Shown piece after piece: positions 50,216-59,155 of a DNA stretch of 64,000 nucleotides (the stretch's first letter is position 1; every line of letters starts with the position of its first letter). The translations under genes and the position numbers were made by a program. The stretch is from the NCBI RefSeq assembly GCF_039535475.1, contig NZ_BAAAXG010000012.1, positions 248,001 to 312,000 of the forward strand, in the 5' to 3' direction. A model generated the notes under the pieces. That model did not search any database. It was given only the letters and a program-made list of their open reading frames with translations, and was not told the origin of the DNA. This stretch comes from Streptomyces showdoensis (lineage in GTDB: Bacteria; Actinomycetota; Actinomycetes; Streptomycetales; Streptomycetaceae).

Positions 50216-52045
50216 TCAGTCGTACAGCGCGTCGACCTCCGCCGCGTAGGCCTTCTCGATCGCCTTCCGCTTCAGCTTCAGGGACGGCGTGAGCAGCCCG
50301 TGCTCCTCGCTGAACGGATGGGCCAGGATGCGGAAGGTGCGGATCGACTCCGCCTGCGACACCGCCGTGTTGGCCGTCACCACCGCCCGGCGGATCTCCG
50401 CCTCCAGGGCCGGGTCCCGCACCAGCTCCGCCGCCGGCAGCGGGGCCCGGTTCTGCATCGCGAGCCAGTGGTCCACCGCCTCCTGGTCCAGGGTCACCAG
50501 CGCGGCGACGTACGGCCGGTCGTTGCCCACGACGATGCACTGGGCCACCAGGGGATGGTTGCGCACCCGCTCCTCCAGGCCGGACGGGGCGACGCTCTTG
50601 CCGCCCGAGGTCACCAGGATCTCCTTCTTCCGCCCGGTGATCGTCAGATAGCCGTCCTCGTCGAGCACGCCCAGGTCCCCGGTGGCCAGCCAGCCGTCGT
50701 TCAGCACGGCGGCCGTCGCCCGGGGGTCGTTGAGGTAGCCGGAGAACACCTGCCCGCCGTGCAGCCAGACCTCGCCGTCCTCCGCGATGTGCACCGTCGT
50801 CCCCGGCACCGGCTGCCCCACGGTCCCGTACTTGGTGCGCTCCGGCGGGTTCGCCGTCGCCGCCGCCGACGACTCCGTCAGGCCGTACCCCTCGAAGACC
50901 GTGATGCCCGCGCCCTCGAAGAAGAGGCCCAGCTGCCGGTTCATGCCCGAGCCGCCCGACATCGCGTGCCGCATCCGGCCGCCGAGGGCCTCGCGGATCT
51001 TCCCGTACACCGTCTTCTCGAAGAACTGGTGCTGCATCCGCAGCGCCGCCGACGGGCCGGGACCGATTCCGAAGGCCTTGTGCTCCAGCGCCTCCGCGTA
51101 GCGCACCGCGACGTCCACGGCCTTGTCGAACGGACCCCGCCTGCCCTCCGCCTCGGCCCGCCGCCGGGCGGCGTGGAAGACCTTCTCGAAGACGTACGGC
51201 ACCGCCAGCACGAAGCTCGGCCGGAACGCGGCCAGGTCCGGCAGCAGCTCCGCGGCGGCCATCACCGGCTGGTGGCCCAGCTTCACCGCGCCCCGGATCG
51301 CCGCCACCTCCACCATCCGCCCGAAGACGTGCGCCAGCGGCAGGAAGAGCAGGGTGGCCGCGGCGTCCCCCGGACGGGACCGGAAGACCGGCTCCCAGCG
51401 GCCGATCAGCATGTCCGTCTCGAACATGAAGTTGGCGTGGGTGATCACGCAGCCCTTGGGCCGGCCCGTCGTCCCCGAGGTGTAGATGACCGTCGCGACC
51501 GAGTCCGGCGTCACCGCCCGCCGGTGCCGGTGCACCACGTCCTCGTCGATCTCGGCGCCCGCCTCGGTCAGCTCGGCCACCGCGCCGCGGCCCGCGTCCA
51601 GCTGCCACAGCCGCTGCAGCCGGGGCAGCCGGTCGATCACCGAGCCGACCGTCATCGCGTGGTCCTCGTGCTCCACCACGCAGGCCGTGACCTGGGCGTC
51701 GTGCAGCATCCAGAAGACCTGCTCGGCCGAGGAGGTCGGATACACCGGGACCGGCTGCGCCCCGAGCGTCCACAGCGCGAAGTCGAAGAGCGTCCACTCG
51801 TACCGGGTCCGGGACATGATCGCGACCCGGTCGCCGAAGCGCACCCCGTGCGCGATGAGCCCCTTCGCGAGGGCCAGCACCTCGTCCCGGAACCCGGCGG
51901 CGGTCACATCCCGCCACACCCCGTCGGCGTCCTTGCGCCCGAGCGCGACCCGGTCCGGATCCCGCTCGGCATGATCGAACACGGCGTCCGCCAGACCGCC
52001 GACCTGAGGCGCCGCCTCGACGGGCGGCACGGTGAACTCGCGCAC
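50216..52045 (-). CDS. long-chain acyl-CoA synthetase (FadD15-like AMP-binding enzyme)
   Basis: 609 residues. Activates fatty acids to acyl-CoA through an acyl-adenylate. The adenylate-forming motifs are present: VIYTSGTTGRPKG (P-loop, ~180), FEGYGLTESSAA, DGWLATGDLG and ITGRKKEILVTSGGKSVAPSGLEERV, with the final catalytic Lys in SLKLKRKAIEKAY. GTG 52045 follows GAGGAGCAGG and gives the family-typical start VREFTVPP. An earlier in-frame codon at 52267 lies in non-conserved sequence. Confidence 0.92.
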   Translation of the reverse strand: MREFTVPPVEAAPQVGGLADAVFDHAERDPDRVALGRKDADGVWRDVTAAGFRDEVLALAKGLIAHGVRFGDRVAIMSRTRYEWTLFDFALWTLGAQPVPVYPTSSAEQVFWMLHDAQVTACVVEHEDHAMTVGSVIDRLPRLQRLWQLDAGRGAVAELTEAGAEIDEDVVHRHRRAVTPDSVATVIYTSGTTGRPKGCVITHANFMFETDMLIGRWEPVFRSRPGDAAATLLFLPLAHVFGRMVEVAAIRGAVKLGHQPVMAAAELLPDLAAFRPSFVLAVPYVFEKVFHAARRRAEAEGRRGPFDKAVDVAVRYAEALEHKAFGIGPGPSAALRMQHQFFEKTVYGKIREALGGRMRHAMSGGSGMNRQLGLFFEGAGITVFEGYGLTESSAAATANPPERTKYGTVGQPVPGTTVHIAEDGEVWLHGGQVFSGYLNDPRATAAVLNDGWLATGDLGVLDEDGYLTITGRKKEILVTSGGKSVAPSGLEERVRNHPLVAQCIVVGNDRPYVAALVTLDQEAVDHWLAMQNRAPLPAAELVRDPALEAEIRRAVVTANTAVSQAESIRTFRILAHPFSEEHGLLTPSLKLKRKAIEKAYAAEVDALYD

Positions 52046-52258
52046 TGACCTGCTCCTCGCCCGCTCGATGTCGCGATCCGTACGGCGCCGGTGACGGTAC
52101 CCCACGGCGCTCACGGGCGGGAGGGCCTTCACCAAGCCGCGACATTGACCGTATCCACAGGTCAGGCCCGGGAAACCGGACAAGTGGAGGCGGCCGGGGG
52201 CCCGTTGCGTGACCGCCGGTAAGCCGTGGGGGCCGGAATCTCCACGGAATCTGTACGG

Positions 52259-52287
52259 GCCGCTCACCGGGACACCCGGTGAGCGGC
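52259..52287 (-). terminator. strong hairpin downstream of the LysR gene
   Basis: A 13-bp perfect stem (GCCGCTCACCGGG with CCCGGTGAGCGGC) and a 3-base loop ACA. It lies 116 bases past the LysR stop, so it would end that transcript before the synthetase gene. Confidence 0.65.
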
Positions 52288-52344
52288 GGGGGAAGGGGGC
52301 GCAAGAGGGGTGTCGGCCGTTTCCGGGCGGGGACGGTCCGAAGT

Positions 52345-52364
52345 CCCGGGGGCTTTCCCCCGGG
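52345..52364 (-). terminator. second hairpin after the LysR gene
   Basis: CCCGGGGG and CCCCCGGG form an 8-bp stem around CTTT, nearer the LysR stop than the 52259 hairpin. The two may work in tandem. Confidence 0.45.
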
Positions 52365-52402
52365 GGGAGGTCGCAGGCCCGCCCGGCTCGCGCGCCGCGC
52401 CC

Positions 52403-53281
52403 TCAGCGCGGCCGGTGCAGCCGGTCGCCGCCGGCCAGGATCGCCGCGGCCAGCGCGTCCGCCGCGTCCTGGGTCGCCCCGCCCCGCCGCCCCGTGCGCA
52501 GCACGAAGTCGACCGCGCCCAGCTCCGGCAGCCCGGCCCGCGCGGGGACCTCCACCAGGCCCGGCGGGACCAGGCCGCGGGTGTGCGCCATCACTCCGAG
52601 GCCGGCCCGGGCCGCCGCCACGTTCGCGCTCAGGCTCGTGCTCGTGCACGCGATCCGCCACGGCCGCCCCTGCTCCCGCAGGGCCTCCAGGGCGCGGGCC
52701 CGGGTGATCCCGGGCGGCGGGAAGACGATCAGCGGCACCGGGCGCTCCGGGTCGAGCCGCAGCCGCGGCGAACCGATCCACACCAGCACGTCCTGCCAGA
52801 CCAGCTCGCCCCCGGTCTCGTCGCCCCGCCGCTTGGCCAGGATCAGATCGAGCCGCCCCGCCTCCAGCCGGGCCTGGAGCGTGCCGGACAGCTCCACCGT
52901 GAGCTCCAGGTCGACCTCGGGGTGCTCGCGCCGGAAGGCCTCGAGGATCTCCGGCAGACGGGTCGTCACGAAGTCCTCCGAGGCGCCGAAGCGCAGCCGC
53001 CCGCGCAGCCGGGTGCCGGTGAAGAAGGCCGCCGCCCGCTCGTGCGCCTCCAGGATCGTGCGGGCGAAGCCGAGCATGGCCTCGCCGTCCTCGGTGAGCT
53101 CCACGCCGTGCGTGTCCCGGACGAAGAGGGGGCGGCCGGTCGCCTCCTCCAGGCGGCGCACGTGCTGGCTCACGGTCGACTGGCGCAGTCCGAGCCGCCG
53201 GGCTGCCTGGGTGAAGCTCAGGGTCTGCGCGACCGCGAGGAAGGTGCGCAGCTGCGTCGGCTCGTACACGGTCACGGTCAC
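52403..53281 (-). CDS. LysR family transcriptional regulator
   Basis: 292 residues. The N-terminal winged HTH is typical (QLRTFLAVAQTLSFTQAARRLGLRQSTVSQHVRRLEEATGRPLFVR). The rest is the periplasmic-binding-like effector domain (LRGRLRFGASEDFVTTRLPEILEAFRREHPEVDLEL). GTG 53281 is chosen as the start, although two further GTG codons follow closely. It is divergent from the bile-acid-symporter-family gene, and a 21-base inverted repeat lies between them, so it most likely regulates that transporter and itself. Confidence 0.92.
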   Translation of the reverse strand: MTVTVYEPTQLRTFLAVAQTLSFTQAARRLGLRQSTVSQHVRRLEEATGRPLFVRDTHGVELTEDGEAMLGFARTILEAHERAAAFFTGTRLRGRLRFGASEDFVTTRLPEILEAFRREHPEVDLELTVELSGTLQARLEAGRLDLILAKRRGDETGGELVWQDVLVWIGSPRLRLDPERPVPLIVFPPPGITRARALEALREQGRPWRIACTSTSLSANVAAARAGLGVMAHTRGLVPPGLVEVPARAGLPELGAVDFVLRTGRRGGATQDAADALAAAILAGGDRLHRPR

Positions 53282-53308
53282 CCGCCGACCGTACCGCGCG
53301 GGAGGGCG

Positions 53309-53329
53309 GTCATCACGTTTCGTGATGAC
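53309..53329. promoter_or_regulatory. LysR-type operator: GTCATCACG-TTT-CGTGATGAC
   Basis: A perfect inverted repeat with 9-base arms and a 3-base centre in the 103-base gap between divergent lysR and symporter genes. It contains ATCACG-TTT-CGTGAT, which fits the T-N11-A LysR box pattern. Confidence 0.7.
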
Positions 53330-53384
53330 AGTCAGTGTGCTGTGCGGGATTCCCGATCGCCCGGCGGTCGACCAGGATGGACGC

Positions 53385-54459
53385 ATGAGCTCCCCCGCGT
53401 CCCGTCCGTCCCGCAGGCCCCTGCTGCCGTCCTGGCTGCCGGTCGACCCGTACATACTCGCGCTGCTCGGCACGGTCGGCCTGGCCGCGCTGCTGCCCGC
53501 CTCCGGGACGGCCGCGACGGTGGCGGAAGGCGCCTCGAAGGCGGCCGTGGCGCTGCTGTTCTTCCTCTACGGGGCGCGCCTGTCGACCCGCGAGGCGCTG
53601 GACGGGCTCACCCACTGGCGGCTCCACGTCACCGTCCTGGCCTGCACCTTCGTCCTCTTCCCGCTGCTCGGGCTGGCGGCCCGGGGGCTCGTGCCGGCGG
53701 TGCTCACGCCCTCGCTGTACGGCGGCCTCCTCTTCCTCTGCCTGGTGCCGTCCACCGTCCAGTCCTCGATCGCCTTCACCTCGATCGCCCGCGGCAACGT
53801 GCCCGCCGCCATCTGCGCCGGCTCCTTCTCCTCGCTCGCCGGGATCGTCCTCACCCCGCTCCTGGCCGCGGCCCTGCTCGGCAACGGCGCGGGCGGCTTC
53901 TCCTCCGACTCGCTGGTCGAGATCGTGCTCCAGCTGCTCGTGCCCTTCCTGGCGGGACAGCTGCTGCGCCGCTGGGTGGGCGGCTTCCTCGTCCGGCACA
54001 AGAGGGTGCTCGGCTACGTCGACCGGGGCTCGATCCTCCTCGTCGTCTACACCGCCTTCAGCGCGGGCATGACCCAGGGCGTCTGGCGGCTCGTCACCCC
54101 GGCCCGGCTCGGCCTGCTGCTGGCGGTCGAGGCGGCGCTGCTGGCCCTGATGCTCTCGCTGAGCTGGTACGGGGCCGAAACGGCTCGGCTTCGGGCGGGA
54201 GGACCGGATCGCGATCCAGTTCGCCGGATCCAAGAAGAGCCTGGCGGCCGGACTCCCCATGGCGAGCGTCCTGTTCGGCGCCCAGGCCGCGCTCGCGGTG
54301 CTGCCGCTCATGCTCTTCCACCAGATGCAGCTGATGGTCTGCGCGGTGATCGCCAGACGGCGGTCGCGGGATCCGGAGGAGGGGACCACCGGCCACGGCA
54401 CGCCCCTCCCGGGCCAGGACTCCGTTGGCGGGATCACATCCCCGGCCGTCCCGCGATGA
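53385..54459 (+). CDS. bile acid:sodium symporter family transporter (apparent frameshift)
   Basis: About 357 residues with one base removed, ~9-10 membrane helices. The BASS/arsenite-like SBF pattern is visible: ALLFFLYGARLSTREALDGLTHWRLHVTVLACTFVLFPLLG, then CLVPSTVQSSIAFTSIARGNVPAAICAGSFSSLAGIVLTP and LLVPFLAGQLLRRWVGGFL. The frame breaks at GGGGCC (54171-54176). Dropping one base gives WYGAKRLGFGREDRIAIQFAGSKKSLAAGLPMA, a family-typical end, and TGA at 54457-54459. Substrate unknown; relatives move bile acids, pantoate or other organic anions. Regulated by the divergent LysR through the 53309 operator, by inference. Confidence 0.82.
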
Positions 54460-54472
54460 TCATCGGGGCCGC

Positions 54473-54478
54473 TACGGT
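54473..54478 (+). promoter_or_regulatory. candidate -10 box (TACGGT), leaderless isochorismatase-like gene
   Basis: TACGGT ends 6 bases before ATG 54485, with no ribosome site between. It is the same hexamer as the box ahead of the M55 gene. Confidence 0.45.
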
Positions 54479-54484
54479 GCTCCC

Positions 54485-55006
54485 ATGCCCGCACTCGATC
54501 CCGGCAGCACCGCGCTCGTCCTCGTCGACCTGATGGAACGCATCGTCGCGCTGCCCCTCGCCCCCCGCCCCGGCACCGACGTCCTCGCCGCGGCCGACCG
54601 CCTCGCCGAGGGCTTCCGGGCCGCCGGCGCGCCCGTCGTCCACATCCGGGTCGAACGGCCGGGCGTCGACACCCAGCCGCCCGGCAGCGAGCTCGTCGCC
54701 GCACTCGTCCACGAGGGCGACCCCGTGGTCGTCAAGCGCACCATCGGCGGGTTCCAGGACACCGCCCTGCACGAGCTCCTCGCCGGACACGGCGTCTCCA
54801 CCCTGGTGTTCGGAGGCATCGCCACCAACCTCGGCGTCGAGTCCACCGCCCGCGCCGCCGCCGACCTCGGCTACGAGCTCGTCTTCGCCGAGGACGCGAT
54901 GACCGCGCTCACGGCCGACGAGCACCACGCCTCCGTCCGGCTCGACTTCCCCCGCCTGGGCACGGTCGCCGCCACCGCCGAGATCACCCTGGACGGCTCC
55001 TCATGA
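54485..55006 (+). CDS. isochorismatase-family hydrolase lacking the catalytic Cys
   Basis: 173 residues. The isochorismatase/cysteine hydrolase fold is plain: TALVLVDLMERIV (catalytic Asp), VVVKRTIGGFQDTAL (catalytic Lys) and STLVFGGIATNLGVESTARAAADLGYELVFAEDAM. At the nucleophile site, where amidases such as nicotinamidase have C-V-E, this protein has LGVES, a Gly. That Asp/Lys/Gly set is the one described for true isochorismatases such as PhzD, which hydrolyse a vinyl ether without a Cys. The substrate remains unknown. Its TGA overlaps the next gene's ATG as ATGA. Confidence 0.87.
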   Translation: MPALDPGSTALVLVDLMERIVALPLAPRPGTDVLAAADRLAEGFRAAGAPVVHIRVERPGVDTQPPGSELVAALVHEGDPVVVKRTIGGFQDTALHELLAGHGVSTLVFGGIATNLGVESTARAAADLGYELVFAEDAMTALTADEHHASVRLDFPRLGTVAATAEITLDGSS

Positions 55007-55388
55007 CCCGGGTGCCGATACGGTACGGGGCCCCGCCCCTGCTCGCTCGTCGTCTGCCGCGGCTTGCTGCTGCGGCGACGCCCGCAAGAACCCCGGCATG
55101 GACCACGCCGGCCAGCTCGCCCGCCTCCGCGAGGCCGCCGCGGCCTCCGGCGGCCGGCTCCTCGTCCGCACCAGCGACTGCCTCGGCCCCTGCGCCCAGG
55201 CCAACGTCCTCGTCGTCCAGCCCTCCACCGAGGGCCGCCGCCGCGGCGGCCGGGCGGCCTGGATCGGCTGGAGCGCCGACCAGGACTGCCTCGACGAGAT
55301 ACTCGCCTGGACGGCCGCGGGCGGCCCCGGCGTCGCCCCGGCCCCGGCCGCGCTCCAACTCCAGATGATCGACCCGCCGAAGAACTAG
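55003..55388 (+). CDS. thioredoxin-like (2Fe-2S) ferredoxin (two apparent frameshifts)
   Basis: About 127 residues after removing two bases. The Cys pattern of thioredoxin-like [2Fe-2S] ferredoxins is complete only when frames are joined: PCSLVVCRGCCCGDARKNPGMDHAG, then TSDCLGPCAQANVLVV. The first break is in a C-run near 55036-55039; the second is a doubled T at 55064-55065 (CGGCTTGC in place of CGGCTGC). The start overlaps the isochorismatase-like gene (ATGA), so they are co-translated. These small ferredoxins carry electrons for oxidoreductases; the FAD monooxygenase gene 58 bases downstream is a possible partner. Confidence 0.72.
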
Positions 55389-55446
55389 AACCGGCCGTTC
55401 GGTAGGCTCCTTCCGCAACACGACGCTGAGGCGAAAGGGTCACGGG

Positions 55447-56893
55447 GTGGCGCGAGTTGCAGTGATGGGCGGGGGCATCGGCGGGCTGGGGACGGCGCTC
55501 ATGCTCGGCAGACGGGGCCACACGGTGACCCTGTTCGAACAGGACCCGCGCCAGGCCGGGGACGACCCGGACCAGGACTTCCACGACTGGGCCAGGCCCC
55601 GCGTCCCGCAGGCCGTCCAGCCGCACTCGTTCCTCGCCCCCGTGCGCACCGTGCTGCGCGCCGAGGCGCCGGACGTCTACGAGGACCTGCTGGCGCGCGG
55701 CGCCCGGGAATACCACGACTTCGACTGGTTCGACCGGCATCCGCCGCACCGGCCGGGCGACGAGGACCTGGTGACCCTGCGCACCCGCCGCATCGTCCTG
55801 GAAGCCGCCCTCGCGGCGGCCGTACGGCGGGAGGGCGCCGTCGAGGTCCGCGGCGGCCGCCGGGTGGACGGCCTGACCTTCGAGGCGGGCGCCCCCACCC
55901 GGGTCACCGGCGTCCGGACGGGCGAGGAGACGCACCGGGCCGACCTGGTCGTCGACGCCTCCGGGCGCCGCTCGCGGGTCCCCGGCTGGCTGACCGAGGC
56001 CGGCTGCCGCCCGCCCGTCGTCGAGAGCCACCGCACCGGCATCGCCTACCTGTGCCGCTGGTACCGCCTGCGCCCCGACGGACCGCGCGACCCCGGGCGG
56101 GTGCAGAACGGCTCGTCCGCGCCCTTCGCCCTCGCCGGCGTCTTCCCCTCCGACAACGACACCTTCGCGCTGCACCTGGTGGTCTCCACCGGCGACCCGA
56201 CCCGCGGCGCGCTCACCGACCCCGCCGTGTTCGAAGCGGCCGCACGCCGTTTCCCCGCCACCGCCGCCTGGCTCGACCTGGACCCCGAACCCCGGTCCGC
56301 CGTCCTCGCGATGGCCGGCCTGGACAACCGCTGGACCTCCCTCACCGACGCCGAGGGCCCCGTCGTCGCCGGCCTGGTCAACGTCGGGGACAGCCTCCTC
56401 CACACCAACCCCACCCTGGGCCACGGCGTCGCCATGGGACTGCGCGCCGCCCAGCACGTCGCCGCCCACGCCGACCGCATCGCGGCCGACCCCACCGCGT
56501 ACCACGACTGGACCGCCGAGGCCCTCCGCCCGCTGTTCGACGCCCAGGTCACCGCCGACCGCGGCCACGAACAGCGCCTCGCCGAGGGCGCGGCGCCCGC
56601 CGAGGAAGCCCTCGACGGCACGGCACCCCCCCGAAGGCACCCCCGAAGGCCCCGCCGAGGACGCGACGCCCGCCGACCTCCGCGTCGCCGCCCGGTCCGC
56701 CTGCGCCTTCGACGACCCCGTCGTCATGCGCGCCCGCGCCCAGGTGCGCCACCTCCTGCTCACGGCCGACGAGGCCTACGGCACGGAGGAGGTCCAACGG
56801 CACCTCACCGCCTGGCTGGACGCCCGGCCCGAGTTCACCCCCGGGGACGACGGCCCCACCCGCGAGGAGTGGAACACCCTCACGCGCGTCTGA
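55447..56893 (+). CDS. FAD-dependent monooxygenase/oxidoreductase (apparent frameshift)
   Basis: About 481 residues with one base removed. The N-terminal Rossmann motif VAVMGGGIGGLGTALMLGRRGHTVTLFEQD and the later NVGDSLLHTNPTLGHGVAMGLRAA (GD motif) identify a PHBH-type FAD-binding enzyme. DLVVDASGRRSRVPGWL is the DG-like motif. The frame breaks at a run of seven C (56626-56632). Removing one gives LDGTAPPEGTPEGPAEDATPADLRVAARSACAFDDPVVM and an end at TGA 56891-56893. Substrate unknown. GTG 55447 is the start. Co-directional with the ferredoxin. Confidence 0.82.
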
Positions 56894-56918
56894 CGCGCAC
56901 ACCGGGCGACGAGCCCCG

Positions 56919-56950
56919 CCCCGGGCGCCGGCACGGACCGGCGCCCGGGG
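56919..56950. terminator. bidirectional terminator (13-bp stem)
   Basis: CCCCGGGCGCCGG pairs perfectly with CCGGCGCCCGGGG around CACGGA, between the convergent FAD enzyme and fdhD genes. Confidence 0.7.
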
Positions 56951-56953
56951 AAC

Positions 56954-57005
56954 GCCCCCGGCTCGGGCCCCCGCCTCAGGCCCCCGCCTCGGGCCCCCGG
57001 CTCAG
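56954..57005. repeat. 13-bp tandem repeat x4 (GCCCCCGGCTCGG-like)
   Basis: Four 13-base units, GCCCCCG[GC]CTC[GA]G, running up to and just into the fdhD stop codon. Confidence 0.8.
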
Positions 57006-57850
57006 GCCTCCGCCGCCGGCACTCCCAGCGCGATCCGGTGCTCACCCGCGTACACGTTCATGTCCTGCCCGCGGAGGAAGCCCACCAGCGTCAGCCCCGT
57101 CTCCGCCGCCAGGTCCACCGCGAGCGAGGACGGCGCCGACACGGCCGCGAGCACCGGGAGGCCCGCCATCACGGCCTTCTGCGCGAGCTCGAAGGAGGCC
57201 CGCCCCGACACCAGCAGCACCGCCCGCTCCAGCGGCAGCAGCCCCTCGCGCAGCGCCCGCCCCACCAGCTTGTCCACCGCGTTGTGCCGGCCCACGTCCT
57301 CCCGCACGTCCAGCAGTTCGCCGTCCTCCGAGAACAGCGCCGCCGCGTGCAGACCGCCGGTCCGGTCGAAGACGCGCTGGGCCGCGCGCAGCCGGTCGGG
57401 CAGGGCGGACAGCAGGGCGGGCGTGAGCCGCAGCGGGGGAGCGTCGGCGATGGGGAAGCGGGCCGTGGTCCGCACCGCGTCCAGACTGGCCTTGCCGCAC
57501 AGACCGCAGGACGAGGTGGTGTAGACGTTCCGCTCCAGGGTGATGTCCGGGACCGCCACCCCCGGCGCGAGCTGCACGTCCACCACGTTGTACGTGTTGG
57601 AGCCGTCCTCCTTCGCCCCGGCGCAGTACACGATGTTCCGCACGTCCGACGCGGCCGCCAGCACGCCCTCGCTGACCAGGAACCCCGCCGCCAACGCGAA
57701 GTCGTCCCCCGGCGTGCGCATGGTGATGGCGATCGGCCGCCCGTTCAGCCGGATCTCCAGCGGCTCCTCCGCCACCAGGGTGTCCGGCCGCTCGTTCACC
57801 GCCCCGCCCCGGATGCGCACGACACGCCGTCGCTCGGTGACCCGTCCCAT
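57002..57850 (-). CDS. fdhD: formate dehydrogenase accessory sulfurtransferase FdhD
   Basis: 282 residues. FdhD passes sulfur to the molybdenum cofactor of formate dehydrogenases. The sulfur-carrying CxxC is C115-G-L-C118 in [16 protein letters not shown]. Other family signatures are [65 protein letters not shown] and [19 protein letters not shown] 57850 is chosen for length and conservation; the frame extends to 57919 without a ribosome site. No formate dehydrogenase gene is visible in the window. Divergent from the KASIII gene. Confidence 0.94.
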   Translation of the reverse strand: MGRVTERRRVVRIRGGAVNERPDTLVAEEPLEIRLNGRPIAITMRTPGDDFALAAGFLVSEGVLAAASDVRNIVYCAGAKEDGSNTYNVVDVQLAPGVAVPDITLERNVYTTSSCGLCGKASLDAVRTTARFPIADAPPLRLTPALLSALPDRLRAAQRVFDRTGGLHAAALFSEDGELLDVREDVGRHNAVDKLVGRALREGLLPLERAVLLVSGRASFELAQKAVMAGLPVLAAVSAPSSLAVDLAAETGLTLVGFLRGQDMNVYAGEHRIALGVPAAEA

Positions 57851-58033
57851 TGCCTGCACCCGATTCCGTCCGTGCGGTAAGCCCCCTGGGGCCTGACCGC
57901 CCCATTCTCCTCTTGTCACGGTCGGACAGGCACTTCGGGTGAATCTTGGTGGTTTACGTCACCTGTTACCCATCAGTCGCTCACGAGACTGGGTGGTCCT
58001 GCCGACGAACGAACCACCGAGGGGGTCCCGGGC

Positions 58034-58978
58034 ATGACGGGCACTCGAATCGCCGCGCTCGGGCACTACCAGCCCGCCAAGGTGCTCACCAACCACGACC
58101 TGGCCGCTCTCGTCGAGACGAGCGACGACTGGATCACCAGCCGGGTCGGCATCCGCACCCGGCACGTCGCCGGACCCGAGGAGCCGGTCGACGAGCTCGC
58201 CGCCCACGCCGGCGGCAAGGCGCTCGCCGCCGCCGGCCTCTCCGCGGCCGACGTCGACCTGGTCCTGGTCGCCACCTCCACCGCCATCGACCGGTCGCCG
58301 AACACCGCCGCCCGCGTCGCCGCCCGGCTCGGCATGGGCTCGCCCGCCACCATGGACCTCAACGTGGTGTGCGCCGGCTTCACCCACGCGCTGGCCACCG
58401 CCGACCACGCCGTCCGCGCGGGCGCGGCCCGCCGCGCCCTGGTCATCGGCGCCGACAAGATGACCGACGTCACCGACTGGACCGACCGCACCACCTGCGT
58501 CCTCGTCGGCGACGGCGCCGGCGCCGCGGTCGTCGAGGCCACCGAGACCGACACCGGTGCCATCGGCCCCGTCCTGTGGGGCTCGGTCCCCGAGATGGGC
58601 CACGCCGTCCGCATCGAGGGCACCCCGCCGCGCTTCGCCCAGGAGGGCCAGTCCGTCTACCGCTGGGCCACCCAGCAGCTGCCCGCCCTCGCCCGCCAGG
58701 CCTGCGCGCGCTCCGGCATCGCCCCCGAGGAGCTGGCCGGCGTGGTGCTGCACCAGGCCAACCTGCGCATCGTCGAGCCGCTCGCCGCGAAGATCGGCGC
58801 CGTCAACGCCGTCGTCGCCCGCGACGTCGTCGACTCCGGCAACACCTCCGCCGCCTCCGTACCGCTCGCCCTGTCCAAGCTGGTCGAGCGCGGCGAGCTG
58901 CCCTCCGGCGCGCCGGTCCTCCTCTTCGGCTTCGGCGGCAACCTCTCCTACGCCGGGCAGGTCGTCCGCGTCCCGTGA
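58034..58978 (+). CDS. 3-oxoacyl-ACP synthase III (KASIII/FabH-like)
   Basis: 314 residues. The catalytic triad is complete: C113 in NVVCAGFTHAL, H240 in LHQANLRI and N270 in SGNTSAAS. KASIII enzymes condense an acyl-CoA starter with malonyl-ACP. Here it stands alone, with no ACP or other fatty acid genes nearby, so it may be a secondary KASIII or a tailoring acyltransferase rather than the housekeeping FabH. The start ATG 58034 follows GAGGGGGTCCC, a weak ribosome site. Starter specificity cannot be read. Confidence 0.9.
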   Translation: MTGTRIAALGHYQPAKVLTNHDLAALVETSDDWITSRVGIRTRHVAGPEEPVDELAAHAGGKALAAAGLSAADVDLVLVATSTAIDRSPNTAARVAARLGMGSPATMDLNVVCAGFTHALATADHAVRAGAARRALVIGADKMTDVTDWTDRTTCVLVGDGAGAAVVEATETDTGAIGPVLWGSVPEMGHAVRIEGTPPRFAQEGQSVYRWATQQLPALARQACARSGIAPEELAGVVLHQANLRIVEPLAAKIGAVNAVVARDVVDSGNTSAASVPLALSKLVERGELPSGAPVLLFGFGGNLSYAGQVVRVP

Positions 58979-59155
58979 CGCGCGACCGGGGCCCGCGCAG
59001 GCCCTGACGCGGCGGCCCGCCGCCGGTGCACCGTTCGGCGGAGCCCGGTGGCGGGGCACCGGGGGCGGGCCTAGCTTCGATCGCGGCGAGGGTCTTTTGA
59101 CGGCCCGTCCGCGGAATCCCTCCGCGTCCGCCCCTGCGTGATCCGGAGGACCGCC

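Larger units (their letters stand above)
52046..52402. other. 357-bp non-coding gap with two hairpins
   Basis: No gene is supported here. It holds the promoter region of the acyl-CoA synthetase gene (right of 52045) and two hairpins, listed separately, that lie downstream of the LysR gene on the minus strand. The rest shows nothing I can interpret. Confidence 0.7.
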
